Assembly (NCBI GenBank): GCA_005765155.1
Contig: VCCP01000005.1
Location: 310,001-374,000, forward strand
Direction: 5' to 3'
DNA: 64,000 nucleotides
Origin: Zelopaecilomyces penicillatus
Taxonomy: Eukaryota > Ascomycota > Sordariomycetes > Hypocreales > Pseudodiploosporaceae
In this document: in pieces, positions 21,358-32,781 of the stretch
Position numbering within the stretch: position 1 is the first letter of the stretch
Layout of the letters: every line of letters starts with the position of its first letter
Translations under genes and position numbers: made by a program
Notes under the pieces: model-generated
What the model was told of the DNA's origin: nothing
Seen by the model: the letters and a program-made list of their open reading frames with translations, nothing else
Databases searched by the model: none

Positions 21358-24300
21358 ATGGCAAGCTCGCCACCGGCTTCTCCAATACCTACGCGGCGAC
21401 GGCCCATGAGTGCTATCGTCAAATCCCAACCCAGGAGCAGCAGCCGGTTAAGCATGGCGAGCAGGCCTGGAGACGACAGTAGGGCATCCGATGAGGATGT
21501 CCGGACAGCTGTTCGAGTTGGTAAGTCGGCCTTCGCATCTCCTTCGTCTCATACATTGTCTCATCTCTTTGCATCAACTTCGACATGCGACAAAATATGT
21601 CATCTTGCCCATTCTCTCTTGTTTGTTGTTGTTGTTGTTCGCTGACATATTCCGCCACGTAGCTGTCCGAGTTCGTCCTCCTCTAAATCCAGACGACCCG
21701 GGCTTCGACTTAATTCCGCAACGCTTCCAACGGTCCATGGTGCAGACGACATCCAATACCAGCCTCGCAATCGATTCTCCTCAAGGCAAAAAGCTCTTCG
21801 TTTTTGATCGAGTATTCGGCCCGGAGGTGATGCAAGATGGTATTTGGGACTACTTGGCTGAGAGCATCACTGCTTTCACCCAAGGATATAATGTGTCGCT
21901 GCTTGCCTATGGCCAGTCCGGCGCGGGCAAGTCATATACAATGGGCACGTCAAATCCAGACGATGACGACCCCGACGGCATGGGTATGTTTACGAGGCTA
22001 ATCCTTGGTCTGCATGGGGCAAACCTTTTTTAAAACCCCCTGGGCTTTCCGATATGTTCAACATCGACTGACAAGTGGACAAAATAGGTGTGATTCCTCG
22101 GGCAGCTGCTGCGCTTTTTGACATGCTCGACACACCTACCGGGGCGGGTAGCGGCCTTGGTACACAGAGAGTCACTAGCAGCCTCAGATCACCGCGAGAG
22201 TACGGGCAGCAGAATGTGCTGGGTGACCGCAATTGGTCTCTAAGAGCCACATATGTAGAGATATACAATGAGCAGCTGCGCGATCTCCTTGTTTCAGAAA
22301 CCACCCCGTTGGGAGACCGGAGCTCCGTCGCCATCCGCGAAGATGTCAAGGGAAACATCATACTCACAGGCTTGCGACAAGTCGAAATCAATTCCGTCGA
22401 AGACCTGCTTAACGCGCTGAATTTCGGTTCCTCTATTCGGCAAACCGATGCGACGGCCATCAACGCCAAATCCTCTCGTTCCCATGCTGTGTTTTCACTC
22501 AATTTGGTGCAGAGGAAGAGCAGAACATCTGGTGGAGATAAGCGCCTTTCCGTTCCTTTGGAAGCCATGACTGGCCAGGATGTTTCCGTCACAACCGACA
22601 GCAAACTCCATTTTGTTGATTTGGCCGGCAGCGAAAGACTGAAAAATACTGGGGCGCAGGGAGAGCGGGCGAGGGAAGGCATCTCCATCAACGGCGGCCT
22701 TGCATCTCTTGGCAAGGTCATCAGCCAGTTGTCATCTCGCCAATCAGGATCACACGTCTCTTACCGTGACTCGAAGCTGACACGTCTTCTCCAAGACTCC
22801 TTGGGCGGCAATGCCATCACCTACATGGTTGCCTGTGTCACTCAAGCGGAGTTTCATCTTAGCGAAACGCTCAATACTGTTCAATATGCCCAGCGTGCTC
22901 GGGCTATTCAGTCCAAGCCTCGTATCCAGGCAGTGGAAGAGGGAGATAAGCAGGCCGTTATAGATAGACTCAAGGCGGAGGTTGCATTTTTACGAGACCA
23001 GATTCGCAGTGCTTCAGGTCGAAACGACAGCCCTCGGCGCAGCCCTGGACTAATAGACAGAGCGGAACGCTCGAATGAGCGTGAAGTTGAGCTTCAAAAC
23101 CAGCTGTTGGATACACAAGAAAGCTATACTGCCCTTGGCCAGCGACATGCTCGTCTCATTTCGCAAATGGCCCGAGCCCAGGAGAGCGAGGCAGAACGTG
23201 ACCATCAGATAGATGCTCTACAGGGAGAGAACGCCACTGATCGACTCAATCGCTCAAACTCCTTTGCCCAAGCCGTCGAACAGGTTGTCCTCGAGTACGA
23301 AAAGACGATTCAGTCCCTCGAACAGTCTCTGACAAGTACTCGCACAACCTTGTCGAACACCGAAACAAATCTGCTCGAAAGGGAAACGAAATGCGCTTAT
23401 GTCGAGACCATCAACTCGCAGATGCAGTCTCGGTTGCAGAAGCTCATGGACCGGGAGGCAAACACAGAGAATTATTTGCATGACCTCGAGGCTAAGCTGG
23501 ACGGCCATACAAGCGGCGAAGAAAAGAATGCTACCATCATCATGGAACTGCGCAAAGAAATCGCCCGAGTACGAGAGAATGAGGCTTCCTGCGAGGATTA
23601 CATTTCCACACTGGAGGAGCGACTGGCTGAAGCTGACCAAGACGCTGAGCTGATGCAGCGTGAGATCGATAAGTTGGAACAAATTGTTGAGCGGCAGCGT
23701 AGTCTCGGAAAGCTGGATACACTCCTCTACGAACTTGATCACGTCGATAACAAGGCGGATAATGCTACTGAAGCTGTGAATGGCGATGCCTCTCGTGATG
23801 TCCTGGCCAACACAGAGGACCTTGTCAATGGACAGGAAGAACATGGCGGAGATGCCACCAAATCTAAACCGAACCCGCAGATTGAGGCAGTGGAACGTTC
23901 CACTTCTGTGAGCCGATCTCGTGGCCACAGTTCTCAAAATAGCGCACAGAGTAGGTTTGTTGCGGATAAGCTTGAGACCGTGACGCAGGAGCTCGTTGAT
24001 CTCCGTGTTGAGCATGAGGCGACTGTGAATGAATACGATGCTCTTAATACAAAGTATGACGAGGCGATGCTCAAGCTTGCAGAGCTTCAAGACACCATCG
24101 ACGAAGCCCGACATCCCAGCCGAATTCGAGATTCTGTTTTGTCTATTGCCGTCCCCACTGGTACACGGCCCAGCTCCACCATATCAGATGCCAGGACAAA
24201 CGATCTCAAAGACAACCCGCGATCCTCAGCCTCCCGATCCTTGTCCTCGGAACTCTCCTCCGCCTTGGAGTCTTCTGCCACTGCAGAGACATCCAACGCT

Positions 24301-26820
24301 GGAGCTGACACCGAGGACGACGAGACGGCAACCGCTAAGCCGGCGTCCACCGAGGATCTTAAACACGAACAGACGGAACACTTGTCTGCCGAGCTTGAGC
24401 GCCTCAGGGCTCTGGCAGAAGAAAAGGATGCCTCTGAAAAGGAATTAGCTAGCAAGTATGCGGAACTGGAGGAGAAGCACAGCGAAACACTTGACATTGT
24501 GGAGGAACTCAAGACCGAGGTCTATAAGGCAAGAGCCGTGGAAGCGTCTTCACCACGGACCTCGACTCCTGTTATTCGCCGAAAGTCCAGTCAAAACCTC
24601 TTGACCGTCGATCGTGCCCACAGATCCATCGCATCGTTGCGCCATATTGCCGCGGAGAGCTTTGAGGGACGACCCGAAGTGATGCAGAATTTCGAGCTAA
24701 ATCTCAACACTGCCATGCACGAGCTGCTCACCCGAAGCGAACGAATCCAGGAGCTGGAAGCTGATGTTACAGCTGCCAAGAAGGAGATGGAGACTAAGAT
24801 GACCATCATATCTGGATTGACCCGAGAGCGCTCAAGTCTGAAAACGAGTCCTATGGATATATCAATGGTGGCTTCCCTTCGTGACCAGCTGGAGCAGAGC
24901 GAGAGGCAGATGTACGATATGCGTATGGGGCACGTTTCGCGAGAACAGGAACTACACGCCGAGATCCAGAAACTCCAAGAAGCAATGCATTCCCCATCTC
25001 CGTCTACCCGCGCTGCGGTGATCAATGCCGAGGAGGACGAAGAGACCAGGCAGCTCCGAGAAGAGAAGGTGACGGCCTTGCAGTCTGAGCTGGCCGAATG
25101 GGAAAACAAACACAAGGCCGCCCTTGAGTCGATGACTACCACTGAGCAGGAAATGCGAACCACCATCCAGCAGCTGGAGGCACAACTTGATTCCGCGAAC
25201 AAACGGCTTATCGAGTCTCGAACCGAGTCAGATACTGAGAAGGATCATGCTGTGACCAAGGTCGAACAACAGCATCAGAGTCTTGTCAACTTCTTGCGCA
25301 GCGAGATTGACGAGTACAAGGCCATTATCAACACCAATGCTGCCAAGGTTGCTGAGCTGGAGAGCGCTCATCTTGCCGCCGCGTCAGAGCTGGACAACAT
25401 CAAGAGTTCCCACGGCACTGCAGCCGAAGAGGCAAGCCGACACCAAGATCTCGTGTCTAGATTGGAAACCCAAATTCTCAGCCACCAAAAGTCCACCTCA
25501 GAGCATCAGGAAAGTCTGGATCTTCTCAAGACAACGCATGCCAAGGAGCTAGCTGAGCTCAAGGCGCACGAACAATCTAGTTATGAGCAACAAGTCGAGG
25601 TCCTGATGACTGAGCATGCCGAGGCTGTTCAAAAGCTTGAGCTCGATCTCTCCAGCGCCAGAGATGATTTGATGAATGTGGCAGTTCATGTCGCCAACGC
25701 TCTAGGCTCCGACGTCAGCGTTGAAAATCTGACGGAGCGCATTGACGGCCTGATTGCCGACCACAAGACTCTCGCTCAAGAGCAAAAGAGGGCAGATGAC
25801 CTGACGGCGCAGATTGCTGATCTGACCTCGGTCCACGAGTCCGTTTTGCGCGACCTCGAGTCTGCAAAGAGCACCCTGCATGAGCTTTCCCCCGAGGACA
25901 GTGCCGTTATTACTTCTTCATCGTTCGCAGATCAGCTTTCACATATCAAGAACCGGTTCTCGGATCTAGACGGGCGCAACAAGAAGAACAGCCGTCTGAT
26001 TGAGGAGCTTGAGGAGCAACTTCAGAACAATTTCGACGAGGCTCAAGTCACTACCAATCGCCTCAGCACCTTGCAGTCTGAGCGCAATGCTCAACTTGAG
26101 GAAGCAAATGTTGCCCGTGCGAAGCTTCAGGCTGACCTGGAAACCATCCGTGAGGACTTTGCATCTCTCCAGGTAAGTTTGAGTTGTTTTTTAAAGGGCC
26201 ATGAAACACGAGACATGAATGTTTTTTTGCTAACACTGTAACTTTAGGCCAAGTACAACGAAGCTGTCCCTAACGGCGATGTCAAGCGATCCAATTCCAA
26301 CTCGACCATTCGCAAGAGCTCGTCACATACCTCACTGCCTTCGCCACCACCCGCTATTCCTCTCCCCCCCTTGCCCAGTGGTGCAGCGGGTGGCCCAAGT
26401 GTCAATGGTGGTACCACCTCGCCAACTGCAAACCGCCCTGGCAGCAAGGACAACATTAACATTTCCCAAATCACGGAAGACCAGGAGGCTCGTATCCGGA
26501 GCATCGAGAAGCACCTCTATGCCGAGCGTCAGCTCACACAGACGCTGGAGGAAGCTCTGACTGACCTGGAAAAACAATCCAAAAAGGTCAAGTCCGACTG
26601 TGATGCCTGGAAGAAGCGCGCACAAGAGCTGGAGGGTGAAGTCAAAGAACTCAAGGATCGGCCTGCCGAGTCGCTGCAAGATAACCGCTGGAGCATGCAC
26701 GCAGTCGAAGAAGAGCGTAAGAAGCGACAGGCAGCTGAGGCGGCACGCAAGCAGCTCGAGGAGAGGATGAACGCCATCAGCAAGGGTAAGAAGAAGAAGG
26801 GCAGCCTTAACTGCTTCTAA
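21358..26820 (+). CDS. N-terminal-motor kinesin, kinesin-4-like, with long coiled-coil tail
   Basis: Plus-end-directed type microtubule motor. Exons 21358-21520, 21663-21983, 22088-26172 and 26248-26820 give 1,713 residues; all joins are GT-AG and phase-consistent. Motor motifs: P-loop GQSGAGKSYTMG (from about 138), switch I NAKSSRSH (287-294), switch II DLAGSE (339-344), and YRDSKLTRLLQDSLGGN followed by ARAIQSKP at the neck. The SLGKVISQL and TLNTVQYAQRAR segments resemble kinesin-4 (KIF4/KIF21) most. The remaining 1,200 residues are heptad-rich coiled coil broken by serine/acidic linkers (about residues 690-760 and 860-940). The last exon begins with a Ser/Pro-rich spacer, then another coiled coil, and ends with GKKKKGSLNCF. 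Subfamily placement is by eye; cargo and process are unknown. Confidence 0.93.
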
Positions 26821-27791
26821 ACCTTCTATACACTCCTTGTTGTTGCACTCTTTTCTCATGACATTTCTGCTTGTTCTTGAGGCTTCTTCGACATGACTTG
26901 CGCGTTTATGATGAATTTGCATCTTAGACTGATGGTGCGGCACAAAGTGCCGAGCCCTGATGTTTTCCCGGTTTTCTTTTTTTCGGGTTGATTCTTCTGA
27001 TTTGATTGTTTTGTTTTTCACTTGATCACTTCATCCGATTCGTCTTCGCCGTTGGTTTTGGAGTTTTGGGCGGAGACTGGACAATATGCTTTTCTGATTC
27101 TGGAGCGACATTATACCACCTACGCACGCAATTGAGGCTGCTATGAACAGGGGGGGAATGATGACTTGCGCGCGCGTGCAAGATGTTATGAATGTTCCCT
27201 TTTTTATTACTTCTCCCCCGTTTCGCTCACCAACCCATATGTGTTTTTTGTTGCTCTTCCTTGATAGTTGCCCTTGGCATCTGTTTAGCATATTCTTTTG
27301 CTTCACAGTTTCGGGGTTGATGAACCAGGGAATGAGCGAGGATTGAGGGTGAAACTCTTTTTTTTTTTTTTATCCTTTTAGTGTGTTTAAAAAGAGAGAT
27401 GCTGGGTGCTGGGGTGTTGGAGAGGACTGCCGGAAGATTACGAGTAATAAAAAAACGGCACTGATGTAAATAGATACCTGTCCGAGTTGTTGAGATATAT
27501 AGGAGCTTATTCCCCCCCTACCTTTGCTGTTGCTGTTGAGACCATGTACCAGACTGCTTGGTGTTGTGCCACAAAGCTGTTTGTTAATGAAGGATTTCTA
27601 TTGAATATGATTAAGTGTTGCTTTGCCATTACTGTGTCTGTATGTCCATTTACCTGTGCTTTGCTCTAGTCTAGTACTAAATGAGATGATGTGTGATGTT
27701 GGAAAGTGGACTGGCTGTGCCGCTTTTGGTGGAGTGCTATGTATTCTTTGTCGGTATTTAGCAGGGATTCTGCCATTGCTGCGTAGTCTTC
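26821..27791. other. 3' flanks of kinesin (+) and Atl1 (-)
   Basis: Convergent intergenic region with T-rich runs (27359-27371) and no gene. Confidence 0.5.
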
Positions 27792-28377
27792 TCAATCATC
27801 TTCGTCATCTTCTTGCCCGACAGTATCATTATCACTGTCAATCTGGGAGCCTTCGGAGGGTAATGAGGAAGGGAACCAGCCGTACTCGGCGAAATCGACG
27901 AGGAGTTCGCCCAGGGCGCCTGTTGTGACGTGAACGCCTTCGGCGCGTAGACTTTCGGCCTGGTTACGGGCTCCTGATGGTTGGGATCTAACATTTGGGG
28001 GATACATTAAAGCTATTTAACCAAAAAAAGAGAAGAAGGATAAAAAGAGCCTGAGCGGGGATCAAGATTACCTTTGAGATATGGCGCCTTTGGCGTTGAT
28101 GATTCGTTGCCAGGGTACGTTTTCGTTGTTGAAGGGGGAAGTGGGATCGGAGGAGAGATGTTTAAGGCAGATGCCTACTTGACGAGGCCGCTGGGCTACC
28201 TTTTGTGTTACATGAAGCGCGTTTGAAAGAGGGGGCAAGAGAATGGATGAAAGAATGCTTACGAGTGCCGACTAGCATGGCGATGTGGCCATAGGTGGTT
28301 ACTTTCCCGTAGGGGACTTCTTGTACGGCTGAGTAGACGGCGTAGAAGAAGGCTTCGGCTTCATCGGAGCGAGGCAT
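27792..28377 (-). CDS. atl1: Alkyltransferase-like DNA-damage sensor Atl1
   Basis: Binds O6-alkylguanine, flips the base and hands the lesion to nucleotide excision repair without removing the alkyl group. Exons (minus) 28377-28263, 28195-28072 and 27987-27792 encode 144 residues. The fold signatures are VPYGKVTTYG (21-30), RPRQVG (41-46, with the base-flipping arginine region) and VPWQRIINAKG (65-75). Trp67 sits where the alkyl-accepting cysteine of true MGMT (PCHR) would be, which defines the Atl class. The C terminus is acidic (DSDNDTVGQEDDEDD), longer than in the ~108-residue fission-yeast protein. Introns are 67 and 84 nt. No single frame covers the gene, but the joins give unbroken family similarity from start to finish. 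Confidence 0.93.
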
Positions 28378-28769
28378 TTGAGTATGTGTGTGTGTGTGTG
28401 TTGTACTGTTGGTGACTGGATTGGGCGTGAAGTATGGATGTATGATGTGGTTAACGTGAAGTCTGTCACGGCGGGAACAAGTGAATGCTGGCGGGGTTAA
28501 CTTTGATGTTACTTTGTACCTTGCAGGCTACAATAGCTGTGGCTGATGCTGGCAAACTTCTAGAATGACTGTACTCCGTACTTTGACGAATAAACTTTGT
28601 CTAGATGCAATCTAAATCTAGCCGTTTACCACAACGCTTTCTAGTTTTATTTCTACCCATCTAGAACTGTATAAGAATGCCCGCAGAACTTTAACACACA
28701 AAAATGACGTCTAGTGAAAATTGAACAAAAGAGAACAAAACACAACCATGAAAATGCAAAGAATGAACC
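28378..28769. other. Intergenic between FSH-like gene and Atl1
   Basis: Promoter side of Atl1 and 3' flank of the serine hydrolase. It contains a short (TG)n run at about 28385-28400 and one TACTCCGTA copy (28572-28580). Confidence 0.5.
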
Positions 28770-29198
28770 CTACAGAATGCCCGTCTGACGCGCTAGCCTG
28801 ATAATCTCATCGGCCACCTTATCCACGTCAGCCGTCTTAATAGGCAGCCTGTGATTGCCGTCCCACTCGACGAGCCGGGTAGTCCCAGGCTTGCAGTACG
28901 TCTCGAGGAGCCGCTTGTGGCGGTCGATGCCTGGGTCCTGGAGTCCGTGGACGTGCAGTGTCGGTAGGGAGACGACGTGCTCGCCCTCGGGGGACGTGGG
29001 CCAGTCGGAGAAGACGAGGCTGAGCTGGCCGGCATCGGCGACGTGTTGCGGGATTTGGGTTGGGGAGGCGGCGGGGTCGAGGACGACGATGGGGGCGCTG
29101 CCGGCCATGAGGACGCCGAAACGGAATTCAGCGCCGGGAAGAAGCGGAGTAGCGGAGGGGGGAGCAGAGCCGGTATCACCGTTTGACACTGACACCGT

Positions 29199-29251
<53 letters not shown>

Positions 29252-29621
29252 GCCGTTGCTGAGCCCAGAGCAGACTGGCGGCAATCTTGGCGCCCTGAGA
29301 AAAGCCCAGCACGGCCGCCCACGGACCGGAGCCCGGATCGGCGTCCATGGCGGCACGGCACCGGTCGAGGATGAGTTGGGCGGCGTCCGGCCCGTGGACG
29401 GGCGGGTGGTTGTCCTCGAAGCGCAGCCAGCGGTAAAAGGGGCCCATGTCACCGAAGAAGGCGACAACGGCTTCGTGAGCGGGCGAGGGGAAGGGCGCGT
29501 CGACGAAGACGAAGCGGAAGCGGGACTCGAGACGGGCGATGATGGTGCGGCATTGGATGCGGAAGACTTTGGCGTTGACGCCGCCGCCGTGGAGGCACAG
29601 GATGCGGGGGAGGGAGGACAT
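28770..29621 (-). CDS. FSH1-type serine hydrolase (alpha/beta fold) with polyglutamine insert
   Basis: Single exon, 283 residues, alpha/beta hydrolase of the FSH family, related to yeast Fsh1-3 and fungal ovarian-cancer-gene-2-like hydrolases. It starts with PRILCLHGGG (oxyanion-hole side), has nucleophile elbow GFSQGA (Ser108), an acidic residue in LHVHGLQDPGID, and catalytic histidine in WDGNHRLP. Substrates are likely small esters or thioesters; this is family knowledge. Unusually, directly after the nucleophile helix (LLWAQQR) a run of 18 glutamines (124-141), all encoded by CAA, and a Ser/Ala/Pro spacer are inserted before the next core strand. In related proteins this is a loop, so the fold could tolerate it. 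Confidence 0.88.
29199..29252 (-). repeat. (CAA)18 trinucleotide repeat coding polyglutamine
   Basis: Eighteen perfect CAA codons (TTG on the plus strand) inside the FSH-type hydrolase. The absence of CAG interruptions suggests recent slippage-driven expansion. Confidence 0.95.
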
Positions 29622-30659
29622 GATGAGGAGTGTATGGATGGATATGAGGGTGAAGAATGGAGAGTGAGAGTGAGAGTGAGAGGATGCGTGTGGATCAGAG
29701 GGGCACGGGACTATGGTAGTACGGGCGATCGGAATCCGAGGTGATGTGAGTATCTATTAGTGATGCCTTTGGTGCTTGATGCTGTATGTTTAAAAATGGA
29801 ACAAAACATAATAGTTATAAGAACATGGCGGAGTAAGCATTCATTCTCACCGCTCATCTCCAAGTATGTCTGTGATATATGACTCGGGTGTTTTGGTATA
29901 TAAAGCCCTTTTATCTAGTAGATTTGTCAGTGTAGTTGATAAATATTTGCAAAGTCTAGTGCTTCATTCCCCTCTATATTCATGGCACAGGAAACGCAGC
30001 GTGGTACAAAATAAATAAAACAGCTGGTCATGTTCGTGTTTTAGTTCAAGGGCGTCGCAAGATGATGTAGTAATTAATTGGTTATTACTCAGTCCGAGTC
30101 TATTATTAGTAGTGTGTATTGGTGTGGCGGGGTTAAGTTGTGATGTAAAGGTTCATACATCCGCTAGCCCACCAACGGAAAGAAACACAACTGGGACCAC
30201 CAAGAGATTTGATACCATTAAATTTATCAATATCTAGCCATTTCTGTAAATATATAGACATCTCCAGAATCTCAGCCAAGCAAACTACCCAGGTACTGTC
30301 ATGTCGGCAGTGGTCTATTTCATCCTGTTGGCCGCTTGCGAATAACGCCTATACACACACCTCACGGCCTGTAGTGAGCAGGTAATATTGGTATTATTAG
30401 ACAAAATAGACGAGAATGAATCGTCTGTTGCACCGAACAACAGTACAATATAGGGTAGAGACTTAAAGTTCTGTTTTAACGCCCATGGTGGGCTCCAACG
30501 TTAAATTATCTCATGAACCCGCATATACTAAACTTTATTGAATGGGTCTCCTGGTGACTTTAAATATCCATCGTGGGAACAAAGGAAACACTTCTCCTTT
30601 CTTTTCAAGTGTTACATTTATAAATAACAACAATACCGACAGTTTCATACAACAACACC
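29622..30659. other. Intergenic between serine hydrolase and BTB gene
   Basis: AT-rich divergent promoter region (hydrolase on minus, BTB gene on plus); GAGAGT repeats near 29660-29682. No gene recognised. Confidence 0.5.
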
Positions 30660-31611
30660 ATGTATACATCTTTGGCCACTGAGATGCTCTGCCCAGACGG
30701 CGATGTGGTTCTAGTTGTCGGACCTCGGCATGTACGAATGAGAGTGCATTCTCAATGCCTTGGTGTTGCATCCCCAGTCTTCAGTGCCATATTCACTTCC
30801 GGATGTGGTGGACCGGAAACCCCCAGAGAAGTTCAACTCGAGGGGGACGATGCCGAAGTAATACGCACAATATGCCACATCCTCCACCACCAAAATGATC
30901 AAGTACCACTTATCCTCACGCCCCTGAAGGTACTTCGCATGGCACTGGCTACCTATAAATACCGTCTGACCGTTGCCCTCAAACATGTTATTCCCCATTG
31001 GCTACAATGCGAAGAAGGAGATGTGAGCATGATTGAGATGGGATATCTCATGATTGCAGCCTTCCTGTTTGATGATGCCGAGATGTGTAAAGCATATTCT
31101 CTAGGCCTAATGACAAACTATAAAGAATCTTACGTGGAGCTCCTCGACGATGAGATTATCAACCAGATGCTAACCTGGAAAACAATCTGTACGTATCGTC
31201 GTGATCCCCCAGTCTTCACATATGAAAGCAGCAGCGAACTGACTCCCTTTCCAAGACCGACTGGAAGAAAAAAGAACCTTGATGCGAGCAGAGATAGTCG
31301 GACTAATAATCGAAAGCCAAAGATGTTCCCACTGCGAATGGGGGAGAAAACGACAGGAAGGACAGAGAATGATCGAGATCAGCTATGGATCAATGGCGAT
31401 ACTCAAAGTGCCCCTTTTACAAATCATCAACAAAATGAAGAAATCTTCATCCGACTATAATGCTAAAAATCCAGGTCATTGTTATACCTGTATGTCTTAT
31501 AAAGCACAAACTCCAAGCGAGGCGCTCGCTGGGAAACTGGACGATATAGGGAAAAGGGTTGGTATCTGTATTGGTTGTATACGAAGCGATGTCACCGTGC
31601 CAATTGAATAA
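30660..31611 (+). CDS. BTB/POZ domain protein
   Basis: Exons 30660-31188 and 31256-31611 (67-nt intron, GTACGT donor) give 294 residues. Residues about 12-85 form a BTB/POZ fold: DGDVVLVVGP, then RMRVHSQCLGVASPVFSAIF. This type is expanded in filamentous fungi and can act as a protein-interaction or Cul3-adaptor module. The intron splits WKTI|YRLEEKR; the joined sequence is typical of this family and leads into CSHCEWG and, near the end, CYTC and CIGC pairs, suggesting a small zinc-binding or disulfide-bearing tail. Unspliced, the first frame runs on to 31460 with unrelated sequence, so the intron call matters. Partner and process unknown. Confidence 0.85.
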
Positions 31612-31959
31612 CTGTCAGCGTGGGGGGTAGAGAGGGGAGTTGGGTTTTGATATATGTTTAATACTAGCTACCTACCTAGACTACCTTGTTGCAATTGCTA
31701 TCCATTTCTGTTCATTGTTAATGATTGTTGTCAATTACGTCAATTACTAATAATACTACGCAAAACAGCCTCATGAATCATTCCCTTGTCAGCCAACATC
31801 TGCATCGCTGCCCTATCACAGCCGTCACAACTCCCACCTTGCAGCTTGATACAGCAGCCAACAACTTATTTGCCCCTCCCCTTTCTCTCACTTCTGTGTT
31901 CATCCCCCCTCATATTTGATCTCTTGGAAGATCCCCGCCCCGTCTTCTACTGCGTTTGT
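31612..31959. other. Intergenic before the exonuclease-like gene
   Basis: 348 bases of 3' flank and pyrimidine-rich leader. An open frame precedes the next ATG from 31786, but it starts with TTG and codes low-complexity Pro/Leu/Ser sequence, so it is not included. Confidence 0.45.
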
Positions 31960-32781
31960 ATGACTTGGAGTTGTCAACACGCGGCCGTCACAACCATGAA
32001 TGTTGCCATGGATGCTTTTACCTTATCCCCGGCTTTGATCTCCCACCCTTCAGATCTCTGCTCCTTTCTTTCTTCCATCCCCAATAGAGCCACTCTCTAT
32101 ATGGATCTTGCAGGCCAAAACGTCAGCCGCAACGGAACCCTGTGCATCATCACCATACTCGTCCACTCCATGCAAACAACACGTCTCATCGACGTCCAAA
32201 CCCTCGGCGCTTCCGCTTTCACCACGCCTGGTGCCAACGGCAAGACTCTCAAGACCATCCTGGAGGATCCTCTGACGCTGAAATGTCTCTGGGATATACG
32301 CAATGATGCTGACGCCTTGTGGGCACACTATCAAGTTCGTCTCGCCGGCGTTTTGGACGTGCAGCTCTTAGAAAACGCTTCTCGCGATGGTGACAAAACT
32401 TACCTTCACGCCCTTGATAAAAGCATTGAAAATCATCTCACCCTAAATATCATGCTCGTCCATCGTTTGCTCATCACTATGGGAAATACGCAAGATCTGA
32501 CTTTTGACGATGTCTTCGCACGTCGCCCTGTAGATGAAACGGTCATGCAGTACTGTGTTTATGCCGTCACCTACCTAACTGCAATACGCGATACTTATAC
32601 AAAAAGAATTGAGGTGCAATGGATGGAGAAAGCTACAGCCGAAAGCGCGCGCCGTGTGGAAGATGCGCGTGCCCCCACATATGAGCCACAGTCTGAGAAG
32701 ACGAATCTGGGCCCTTGGGGCTCGGGGTTGATCCCGAGATTACTCACATTAGATGAATGGCTGGAGGCGATGGAGGAGTAG
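31960..32781 (+). CDS. 3'-5' exonuclease (DEDD) domain protein, probably catalytically inactive
   Basis: Single exon, 273 residues from the first ATG; a second ATG at 31996 has a better context (ACAACCATGA) and would give 261 residues. The RNase D/WRN-like fold is clear: LYMDLAGQNVSRNGTL (Exo I), LKCLWDIRNDADALWAHY (Exo II), QLLENAS, then YCVYAVTYL (Exo III). Family proteins have D-x-E in Exo I and Y-x-x-x-D in Exo III. Here Exo I reads D-L-A and Exo III reads Y-C-V-Y-A, so two of the four metal-binding acids are alanine, while the Exo II aspartate stays. The protein is therefore probably a nucleic-acid-binding pseudoenzyme, or an enzyme with very low activity. It is shorter at the C terminus than many relatives. 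Confidence 0.85.
   Translation: MTWSCQHAAVTTMNVAMDAFTLSPALISHPSDLCSFLSSIPNRATLYMDLAGQNVSRNGTLCIITILVHSMQTTRLIDVQTLGASAFTTPGANGKTLKTILEDPLTLKCLWDIRNDADALWAHYQVRLAGVLDVQLLENASRDGDKTYLHALDKSIENHLTLNIMLVHRLLITMGNTQDLTFDDVFARRPVDETVMQYCVYAVTYLTAIRDTYTKRIEVQWMEKATAESARRVEDARAPTYEPQSEKTNLGPWGSGLIPRLLTLDEWLEAMEE

Noticed and set aside
23254..24114. 286-codon open frame antisense to the kinesin
   Set aside because: Shadow of the strong coiled-coil coding strand; no domain and no promoter evidence.
31786..31959. 58-codon extension of the exonuclease-like frame
   Set aside because: It begins with TTG and encodes low-complexity Pro/Leu/Ser sequence without family similarity.
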